Under the pieces are notes generated by a model. That model ran no database searches, had not been told where the DNA came from, and saw nothing but the letters and a program-made list of their open reading frames with translations. From NCBI GenBank assembly GCA_026120185.1, contig JANUWF010003367.1, positions 682,001-746,000 of the forward strand: a stretch of 64,000 nucleotides of DNA, in the 5' to 3' direction. Positions 55,580 to 64,000 of this stretch are shown piece after piece. This DNA comes from Voacanga thouarsii (lineage: Eukaryota; Streptophyta; Magnoliopsida; Gentianales; Apocynaceae). Position 1 is the stretch's first letter, and each line of letters starts with the position of its first letter. The position numbers and the translations under genes were made by a program.

Positions 55580-57488
55580 TGTCACACCCTGGACTCGAGA
55601 GATGACATGGCAGTATCCCGAAATGGAATACCGAACACGGAACCAGAACAAGCATTACCAAAAATAGACTCAACTATTATAACTGAAATTGCTAAAACTC
55701 ATAATTATTCGATTACAATGCAAAACGATCTAACTAATCCCTTGGAATAACTCCAGACATACTAAAACTCCAATGTCATAAAGTAGACCATAAATGAGAA
55801 CGTTATATGAACTCGTCAAATTAGTCACTCTAGGTTCTTCTCGAACCACTCGTCTAATTCCTTCTCGTTCAACTGAGAACCTGAAATGATAAGGTGTGAG
55901 CTCACTAGCTTAGTAAGAATCATGACTTAACCGGGATTGAGCAAGTTACATAGATATAGTTTCGCAAATCATTAAACTTTAAAATAGTGGTAGCAGTGGA
56001 CTTAGTTAGGGTAACACATGGTTGTGGTTCAGGCTCAAATATTTCTCACTTATAGCATACCCTAAGGAATAATACAACAAACAAAGGTAACTTTGATCAA
56101 ACTGAGGAGATTCAGAATTAGGAAGTCAACCAGCGCCCGTTAGGAAGAGTAAACAGCGCATGTTGGAACAAAACGGAAGGGGTCTGATTCTAAGATGAAC
56201 TGGCGCCTGTTTAGGTATGTCAACCGGCGCCTGTTGAAGCTAAAAATGGAAGGGTCAATTTTCTGAGGACCAACCGGTGCCTGTTGAACATAGGAACCAG
56301 TGCCTGTTTAGCTGAAGAACCGGCGCCGGTTCTTCACGGGAAAATTTCCAGAATGCGTTTGTTTCAACCGGCGCCTATTGGACTGAATAACAGACGCTTG
56401 TTCAAATTAAATCTGCCAAAAAAATAGAGCACAATACACGAAAAGTAGAGACCAAAGAAAGGACATAAAACTAGAACAAATCAGAGGCCAAAATGCACAA
56501 AGAAACAGAACAAGGCTCAACATTCACAACCACTCCAATAATGAACAACACAACCATTACCCTACCATTTTTCCATAACAGTTCACTATACCATTTCCAA
56601 CTTTTCAAATCATGTGAACAGACCCAGAATTCATGACACATATTTGGGGAGAAGCTTTGGCTAACTGATATCAGTCTCCTAACTATTTTATCCCGTTAGG
56701 AGGAGGGCTAGTATACAGAATTGGGCAAGGTATTGTATCCCCTAAGCCTAGGGCCAGTACACAGAACATAAGGGATCATCCCTACCAAGACCAAACCCCA
56801 AACAAATGACAGAACATAACAAAATTTCAGCAACCAAAATTCAATACGGAACAAGAACAGTAAAGTACATATCATATAGTCTTACTTAAGCATAAACAAC
56901 TCAACATCACAACAAATTATTCCCATGCTCAATCCAATTGAATACCAACATAATTTTCAGATTGAAAAAAAAAAAAAACAGACCATCATAAAACTAAACC
57001 ATCAGTTGAAAATCAACACAGTTAAGTCAGAATCCTTACCCAGAATCCTACTCACAGATCACCCTTATCACCACCAATCTCTTCCACACCTACAATCCCA
57101 ATCAATCCCCATCAGAACATCATTCACCCCATTTCTCCCCAAATCAGAACAGTAAAATTAAGAACCTTAGACATCAATTAAACCTCAATAAAAGCTTAAG
57201 GGGAATGCGGATTACCTAAATTCGAAGCCTCGAGCTCTTCCCCTTCCTTTGTCTCCTCCTTTTGGCCTTTCTCCTCTCTCTGAACTGTCTCTGACAGTTG
57301 AACAACGATGTGAATATCAGAACCACGTTCTGGCAAAACGTTTAATCAGTCAGAGAGTTACAAAATTGTTATCAAGTCCTCCTAATATTCCCCCATTAAT
57401 TAAGTCCCTAACTATAAGGGCTAAGCCCATGGCTAATTAACATAAAAAAAAGAAAGGCCCAGTAGAGTCTCTGGACCATGGGCTCACA
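55580..57488 (-). repeat. 5' LTR of the Gypsy element
   Basis: About 1,909 bp, direct repeat of 28461-30308, abutting the target duplication ACTTG at 57489. It carries the longer version of the GGCGCC-motif array. Short plus-strand frames (56925-57155, 57249-57440) are incidental. Confidence 0.92.
56125..56402 (-). repeat. AACCGGCGCCTGTT motif array in the 5' LTR
   Basis: Nine or so degenerate copies at about 56127, 56152, 56198, 56221, 56271, 56294, 56318, 56365 and 56390. The copy at 56318 is the perfect palindrome AACCGGCGCCGGTT. Two units (56271, 56294) are missing from the 3' LTR. Confidence 0.82.
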
Positions 57489-58549
57489 ACTTGTCAATCA
57501 AATCACTCCCCCACACTTAAACTGGACATTGTCCTCAATTGCCAAATAAATATAAAAAGAACAAACAATACCATGGGACCAAAAAAATATAAAGGATAAG
57601 AGATAAGAAAAATAAATTTTCATTCGTTTGGCATTGTGCTCTACAAGATCTGAATGCTTGAAGAATGAGGCATTGACAAAGTACTTCCCGTTGAATGGGG
57701 TGAAGGATAGAAATTACCAGCATCCTCCAAGAACTTCTTACAATATAGTGTTGAAAAATCTAGCTCCTTGAAGCATGGTAAATTCAACACATCATTATTT
57801 GGACCCATATTCTCTGAGAAAAGAGAGGAACCTAGGAAATCATGTGACAAAGAGAGGTTAGGATTATTAGCACATAGAGAAGAATTGAATACCTCCATTC
57901 CCACATTGGATAGTTGTCTCTCATAGCATCTCTCCTCTCCTGGGAGATTCTCTTGTTCGAGTGTATGGGCCAGCATGAGCTTATGATTCCCCTCAATAAT
58001 CTTAACTAAGTGTTTCCTTTGATCACACAATCATTGGGAAGTTTATTCATGCCACTGAACAGATGAATTTTTATTGGCAACAAAAGAATTCGCTAATGCT
58101 TCTAATGACGTCTCACCAAAAACATCAATGTGAGCTTGTAATTTTGCCAATCAATACACTAATGCTGTTTTTTTTTTTTTTTATGCAAGAAAAATGATGA
58201 ACAATGCAATAGAAATAAAACGAAATCTACTATATCGCCTTTAGGTCAATGGATCATGTACCAAGGCTCACACCTAGCAAAGACAAGAAGCAAGTTAGAT
58301 AACGGATTTATAGTTAAAACAACATTAAAAGAAGAAAAAGTTGATCAATTAAATAGAGTCAAGGTTAGTAAGTTAGGTTAGGTTACAAGGGTGTACAAGA
58401 ATACATGAAATACAAAAGATAGTACCTTTTTGTGAAATGAACAATTATATATAATTTACATATTTACATATTTACATATTCACATGGTTAAATCAACAAA
58501 ATCTAAGCTTTTATGCTATTATTCCCCGACAATGGCGCCAAAAATTTGA
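57489..58549 (-). mobile_element. Right internal part of the older tRNA-Asp-primed LTR element
   Basis: On the minus strand, after the 5' LTR and primer site, about 1 kb of internal sequence runs to the Gypsy insertion. A 129-codon frame (58030-57641) with LVKIIEGNHKLMLAHTLEQE and FKELDFSTLYCKKFLEDAG has no family I recognise. The plus-strand stretch CTCCCCCACACTTAAACTGG and the primer site resemble non-autonomous plant LTR elements. The continuation is on the far side of the Gypsy element, left of 28460. Confidence 0.5.
58523..58540 (-). other. Primer binding site matching tRNA-Asp
   Basis: The minus strand reads TGGCGCCATTGTCGGGGA, complementary to the 3' end of plant tRNA-Asp (CCCCGGCAACGGCGCCA) apart from two positions that differ by transition. 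It lies 9 bp from the LTR end. This primer is typical of Athila/Tat-type Gypsy elements and their non-autonomous relatives. Confidence 0.75.
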
Positions 58550-59918
58550 TGTGTTCCGAACTTGGGTATAAAAATCATACAAAAACTAAGCACATTTCCA
58601 ATCAAGTTTAAATTAAAACGTTCAACCAAAATCACACATATGAGCAAGTGTACTAATCATTAACCGAGCATAGGGTTCAAACGAGTATCGATCCTCAAGG
58701 AACAAGTAAACATTTGTCACATTTCTTTCATTGTTTAACCGACTCGATAAAGTGAAAAACAAATAAAAAGAAAAATAAAATATCCATGAATTCCTATCTT
58801 TTAGGTAGCTTAGTATCACATGTTTTGTCTCAACCAGTCTTACCCAAAAGATGCATTGAACATAATCCTTGATTAAATTTTCATATTCTGGCAAACTTAA
58901 AAATGAAACTAACTAATGAATCCATATTCTGGCAGACATCAATTAACCTTTAATTACCAGTTCTTAGCAATTAACTCCTTTTTCAAGCAATTTAAGAGAC
59001 AACAAATATGAAACCAATGAATTGAAACCACCATCAACCCCTTTTTCAAGCAAGTCAATAGAAAGTAACAATCAACCAATCTCGTAATTAGCCCAAGTAA
59101 TTAAATATCAAGAAGAACAATCAATTAATCAAAAGATCAAATACCTCTAACTATCATAAATATCTAAAACAATGTTAAATTACAATAAAACAATTAACAT
59201 ACATTGTCAAGAAAAAGAAAACAAAGTAAAAGAAAGTACTCATAGACAAGCCTCATTCTTTTTCCTTTGAAGACCTTCTTGTACAACCCTCATTGAACTT
59301 GAAGAATTCCTCCTTCGATTGAGTAATATTCTATGATAATTAATGAATTCTCCCATTTTTTCTTGTGTTTTTCATCTATTTATAGGCTTAGGAAGTGCCT
59401 AAACTCGTAGGTAAAGTGTTCTTGACCGAGTAGAAGTTGGAAGATACTAAAACTCTTCAGATTACTAAAAACCGTGTAGAACAAATCAAACACCGCCTTA
59501 GTTTTAGGGCACAGCTAGTGCCACCTTGGCTCTTGGAGCCGGCGCCAGTTGTGTTATGCTTCTCCACTTGTTCGCCGATTTTTTTTTTGAATTTTGCACA
59601 ATGTGTTCCAGAATGCAGCCGGCGCCGGTTCCAGCTTCACAGTCGGTGCCGCGTTGGTTCTGTTCTACTCTGTTTCACCAATTTTTCTATTGCTTCGAAG
59701 TTTGTTTCAACAATGCACGGCCGACGCTGGTTCTAGGGTCCTATCCGACGCGACATTTGTGTTTTCGTTTTATCCTAAAAATCTGAAATAAAGAACAAAA
59801 CACCTTTCCAAGGGTAAAATCTCAAATATGAAGGAATATGACTAGTTATTGAACAAAATGTATTACAAATGAACCTCAAATAACTATGAAAAACATGACT
59901 AATTTAGCCCCTATCACA
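58550..59918 (-). repeat. 5' LTR of the tRNA-Asp-primed element
   Basis: On the plus strand the unit starts TGTGTTCCGAAC and a TG..CA unit ends CCTATCACA at about 59918; the outer end is a best guess. It contains a GGCGCC-motif group (59537-59730) and a probable TATA region near 59385. The second LTR was not found in the window, so the boundary has no direct-repeat support. Confidence 0.55.
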
Positions 59919-60599
59919 TTTCTTCTCTGATATTCACACTAGAAGTAACCAGTGAATCGATTATTGAGTATATATTGAGATTTGTATAGGTTTAAGATTG
60001 ATTGATACTCTTAGTATTGATTGGCGTTTGGTTATTGTGTTAGGAATTGACAATGGAAAAGACCTAGGAGGCGATTACTTAAGTTAGAGGTATTGTTTGA
60101 TCATTGAAATTGGCTGAAGTCTACTGAGAATTATCCCTTCTCTCTATTCCCCCCTTCTCCCCCTCCAAAAATAAAAATAAAAAATAAAAATAAAAATAAA
60201 AAATAAAAAATAAAAAATAAAAATAAAATAAAAAGATTTAGCAGCCTTTTGGTTGTTTCATTCAAGAGGTACAAGAAATAGGTTTTAACTTGGCTATTCT
60301 TTTAAAGTTTTATATAGAAAAAGAAATTGTTTAAGCTTGCAAATTAAATGATTTTGGGGTAATGTTATTAGCTTATACTTATTCAAAAGTTTTGGCTGAT
60401 GTTGGATTTGATAGTTAAATGTATTGATAAACTGCTAAAATATTTTAGAATAAAGAACATTAGTTATTGGGACAAAATTGGTGCATTGGTTGTGGGAAGA
60501 ACATGTTCTACTTTGAATGAATGAATCCATTGGTATGGGCAAAAAGCCAACCAAATGATTGTAAGATTGTCACGTAATAGGACTAAATGCTAGGACTAA
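59919..60599. other. Unassigned sequence with A-rich simple repeat
   Basis: No gene or element recognised. (AAAAATA)n-type simple sequence occupies about 60164-60236. Confidence 0.45.
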
Positions 60600-61310
60600 C
60601 ACTATTGGAAATTGGGCAATCGGCCACGGAATATAGGCGTGGCGGATTACCCATATAATAGCTATAGATTAGCCACGGATTCAAAGACGTCGGTGATTTG
60701 TTGCTGATCTATGGGAGAATAAGGTGCATTACTGAATTTTGTCAATAAAAAATCCGTGGTTGATTCATAGGTAATCACAAATGGATCAACAATGGATATA
60801 TTAAAAAAATTTTCATTATATTTATGAAAATGTTTCGTGATTAATTCGTTGCTAAATCGCAGTTGATTTGCTATGAATCAACCACTCTTTTTTTAACCAC
60901 ATTTAAGTATATTTATGAAAAATATTCGTGGCCAATTCGTGGCTGATCGGCTGCAAATCAGCCACAAAAGTTTTTCAAATTTTCATGAAATTATAAAAAT
61001 TATTCATAGCCAATCCATAGGAGATCGGCTAAGAATTAGCCGTGGAAAAATTTAAAAAATCTTATAGATTTGGCAGTATAATTAATGACTCAACTACGAA
61101 TTTTTTTTTTAAAAAAAAATTCATTATATTTATGAAAAAATTCGTGGCTGATTTGCTACGAAACAGCTACGAAAATTTTTTTCGTAGCTGTTTCATAACA
61201 AATCAGTTGCGAATCAGCCACGAATTATTTTATATATAATTTTTGAATTAGTTTGTGGCCAATCCGTGCCTGATTGCTACAAATTAGCCATGAAATATTG
61301 TTCCCTTTTC
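60600..61310 (+). mobile_element. End of a CACTA-like element with CGTGGCTGAT repeats
   Basis: It starts CACTATTGGAAATTGGGC at 60600 and is followed by many copies of GCCACGGATT, CGTGGCTGAT and their complements (for example CAGCCACGAATT and CGTGGCCAATCCGTG-like units), forming inverted pairs. Such subterminal arrays next to a CACTA start are typical, but the motif differs from the other four elements. A right terminus was not found before 61310; the element may continue to the right. Confidence 0.5.
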
Positions 61311-62631
61311 AATTGTTAGACGCAACCTATTTCCCTCATTTCCTTTTCTTATCCTTTCCTCTCTGCTTCTCTTGTACCAATTGGTCATTTTTTTTCTATG
61401 CACGCACCTCCCTCCATCGCTGTCCCCTTTAGCCGAATCGCCGCCGCAGAGGGAACTCGCTGAATCTGCTTACTCACGTCTTCTATTTTCTTCCACTGAG
61501 CTTGAAGGTTGCCCTCACATGATCACCACATTCTGTTCAAGGCTAATGGGTGAGTGATCAGTGTTAGGACATTTTAGTTTTTTTAGTGGTTTTTTGGTAT
61601 TTAAATAGCAGTAATATAATACTTTGATTTTTTGGAATCTAAGTATCTCTTCTCATTACTTTGAATTGGCATTATTGATTCTATTGTATGCTATTGTGTG
61701 CACTGTGTGTTCGAAGGTCACATTTGGGTGTGTGTACTGTGTGTTCATATTTGCCACTTGGATCCCATGAATTTGCTGAACTACCTACTTTTCCTTTTGT
61801 TGCTAATGTTTATAGTGTAGGTGGTCTAGGATATTTGCCTTCCAAATTTCAATACAAAATGGTTGTTTGGATCCAAATTTCAGTACAGTCTTAATGATGC
61901 TAGTGTTCTAAGTGGTCTACATGCTCACATATATGTAGACAGTCTAGATGAAGAACTTATAGTTAGCACAGGCGTAGGAAGCATTCTCTATTACAATCTT
62001 AAGTAAAAAATTATAGGAAATTTGGTCCAAAGGATGATCAGTTTTCTCTGTGTAGATTTTCACAGTATGGTTCTGTCTGTTGTGATAGCTTATAATCCTA
62101 TTTTTGCCACTCAGTTCTTATTATGCATACTTCACAATGAGCATCCTGCTAGCTTGTTGCGTACTTTGTTCTCCCCCTCTTCTAGTTTCTTGTCCAATTG
62201 GAGCAGCCTACAATGGTATGATTTTAGTAGCCATGAAAATTTGGTATGATAAAATCTAAGAGATGGTTTGTGTTACTGAAATTGTTGGTGCTAGCCATTG
62301 GAATTATTGAGAAAATAGCTACTTGTCTAGTCTGCTAGGCTTGTAGTACTTATTTTTTCTTGTTTCTTTCTTATCTGAGTGCTTGAAGTTACCAGATGTT
62401 GGATGAGATAAATTCTTACATTATTGCATGAAGTTATTACCATGCAGGTACTATAACAGTTTTCTCTTTCTCTAGTAGGGTTCCATACCTAATCGTACTT
62501 AACCAATTGTCAATGGTCCACACCATTATAGCAATAGTTATAGATTTACTTTATTTTCACTTCACTAAGATGGAAATTACAATAATTTGTTTCAGTATTT
62601 GGTTTGCAAAATTTCGAATTTGGAAAGGTCT
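61311..62631 (+). other. Possible transcribed region, unassigned
   Basis: A CT-rich start (CTTTCCTCTCTGCTTCTC) is followed by a 61-codon frame 61372-61557 (MYQLVIFFLC, later PPQRELAESAYSRLLFSSTE) and a GGTGAGTGATC donor-like sequence near 61549. The layout resembles the 5' exon candidate of CACTA2, so it could be the first exon of the element starting at 60600. No protein family recognised; the rest up to 62631 has no supported gene. Confidence 0.3.
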
Positions 62632-64000
62632 CACTACAAGAAAAATGAATTTCCGCAACCATTACATTTCGTGGGGAAAAAGATGGAATTGGTCATAAAT
62701 GATCAATTGCAATGGCATTGCAATGGGAAAATGCTCGTTGCTATTGAAGGGGGGTTGCAATGGCCTTTGCAACCATAAGCACCATCGCAATGATTTATTT
62801 TCCACGAAAAATACCTTTTTTTACAACCATTTTTTTTTTTCGTTACAAGAAACCTCAAATCTTTCCAAACTAAATGCAACGGTTTCTTTTTCCGCTGCAT
62901 GGCTGTTGCATATAGGCTTTTTTTTAACGGGTTTTGTTCATCGTAAATATAATTATTGCTCGTTGTAAATATTTAATATTATAATTAATTTTTATTTTAA
63001 AATAAATATTTAATTATTCTCACCACTTTTAAATGTGTCCCTACTTCTATACATTCCAAAATTATCTGTTGCATAATTTCTGACGCTTGTTATATAAGTG
63101 TGCCTAATTTTGCAACAATTACATTTGCTAGTGTCGCCTAATTTACTAATATTTATTATATAGATTTTTTTTTTGACGACACGCTTTGTAGAAGCATCTT
63201 CAAATTAGCGACCAAAGGTTATGCTTGAGTCCCCTTTTTTGCTACACTATGAGTGTGTAGCGTCCCAAATTTGGCGACAGTTTTTTTTTACATAAATGTC
63301 CCTTTCTTAGTGACGGAATAATCACTACACTATGATTGTGTAGCATCCCAAATTTGGCAATAGTATTTTTTACATAAATGTCCCATTTTTAGTGACGAAA
63401 TAATCCATAACATCGTAGAAAAGTATCTCGAAGTTACGACGTATAAGTATGTTGCGTTTCATATTTGGTGACACTTTTTTTTTTACATAAATGTCCTTAA
63501 AATGATGATACGTAACTATGAATCTGTCCCTTTCTCAGTGACGAAATAATCCACATCATCCCCAAAATATGTCCCCAAGTTACAACGGAATAAGTATGAT
63601 TGCTTCCCTTTTTCATAGACTAATTTTTCCATAGTGTCCCAAAATTTAGCATCACTTTTTTCCCCCAATATTTCTCACAATTTACGACACATGATTAATG
63701 TTGTGACATTTTTTGGTACAAAATTTCTCCATAAATTTTGTACCATTTTTATTTCTTGTTTTTTAATACTTTTAAAGCTGCCAAATTACATTTTTCAAAT
63801 TTTAAAAGCATAAAATATGAAACATAATTTAAATATTCAAAAAATATATAATTCAAATATCCACATAAAAAACAAGTAAAGTAATATTTGATTACAAAAT
63901 ATTCAACTAATTCTCAACCAGAAACATCTCTTCACATATTCAAAGTGGATGGATTTTTGCAAATAATTGTTTCATATTTTAATGTCCATGTAAATCAAAA
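62632..64000 (+). mobile_element. Left end of another CACTA-like element
   Basis: CACTACAAGAAAAATGAATTT at 62632 is a CACTA terminus. It is followed by TTGCAATGG / CCATTGCAA-type subterminal motifs (62700-62790). The preceding 3 bp are TCT's last bases (CT plus C region), so the target duplication cannot be judged. No right terminus is visible before the window ends. Confidence 0.5.
63236..63560 (+). repeat. ~82-bp tandem repeats with hairpin cores
   Basis: Two clear units (63241 and 63323) and a degenerate third (about 63440-63555). Each has CTACACTATGATTGTGTAGC (inverted repeat CTACAC/GTGTAG), CCCAAATTTGGC, TTTTTTTACATAAATGTCCC and TTAGTGACGAAATAATC. Confidence 0.7.

Larger units (their letters stand above)
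28461..57488 (-). mobile_element. Gypsy (chromovirus-like) LTR retrotransposon hosting two nested insertions
   Basis: LTRs at 28461-30308 (3') and 55580-57488 (5') begin TGTCACACC and end GGCTCACA on the plus strand. They are flanked by a perfect target duplication ACTTG (28456-28460 and 57489-57493). The minus-strand primer site TGGTATCAGAG (55574-55564) matches initiator-Met tRNA, and a purine tract AAGGGGGTGGAA precedes the 3' LTR. The interior encodes gag, protease, RT, RNase H, integrase and a C-terminal chromodomain. Removing the Copia2 and CACTA2 insertions leaves about 8.9 kb, a normal Gypsy length. Confidence 0.93.

Noticed and set aside
57641..58030. 129-codon minus-strand frame as a host gene
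   Set aside because: It lies between the primer site of an LTR element and the Gypsy insertion; no recognisable domain, so left as internal element sequence.

Overview
This is plant nuclear DNA, almost certainly from a eudicot. The evidence is: split genes with GT..AG introns; plant CACTA transposase domains (Transpos_assoc, Transposase_21, DUF4218, DUF4216, Transposase_24); Copia and Gypsy retrotransposons primed by initiator-Met tRNA; and a cluster of miR395 hairpins. I cannot name the species. All coordinates were counted by hand and may be off by a few bases. Domain names come from recognising the translated sequence, not from a search.

Layout. (1) 1-4847: the 3' part of a CACTA element (CACTA1), with the DUF4216 end of its transposase, a broken second ORF and a palindromic subterminal array. 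(2) 5039-18604: two tandem genes for secreted PQQ-type beta-propeller proteins (polyvinylalcohol dehydrogenase-like). Copy A is a pseudogene with CACTA1 ending in its promoter, a small CACTA-like element in intron 2, a 6.7-kb Copia element in exon 3 and a one-base frameshift. Copy B has all four exons intact except for a TGA at codon 47. (3) 19140-20348: two convincing MIR395 hairpins on the minus strand, plus two decayed miR395-like sequences. (4) 20798-23411: a non-autonomous CACTA element packed with (TA)n and (CATA)n. (5) 23790-28460: decayed debris, namely LINE ORF1, a truncated Copia end with its LTR, a 50-bp minisatellite and a LINE zf-RVT fragment.

(6) 28461-57488 is a nest. A Gypsy (chromovirus-like) element on the minus strand has LTRs 28461-30308 and 55580-57488 and a 5-bp target duplication ACTTG. 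Into its reverse transcriptase went a 9.8-kb Copia element (32722-42547, plus strand). Into the start of its gag went a 10.3-kb CACTA element (CACTA2, 45016-55348, minus strand, target duplication CTA). The Gypsy element itself seems to sit inside an older LTR element whose 5' LTR (58550-59918) and tRNA-Asp primer site lie just to the right. (7) 60600-64000: ends of two further CACTA-like elements, with unassigned sequence between them.

All transposon ORFs examined are broken by stops or frameshifts, apart from the CACTA1 DUF4216 exon. The host features most likely to matter are the MIR395 cluster (sulfate-starvation regulation) and the quinoprotein pair. The most unusual structural signal is a ~200-bp module with GTGATGGGTGATCA repeats. 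It is present twice in CACTA2 (upstream of each of its two ORFs) and once in CACTA1 (upstream of ORF2).
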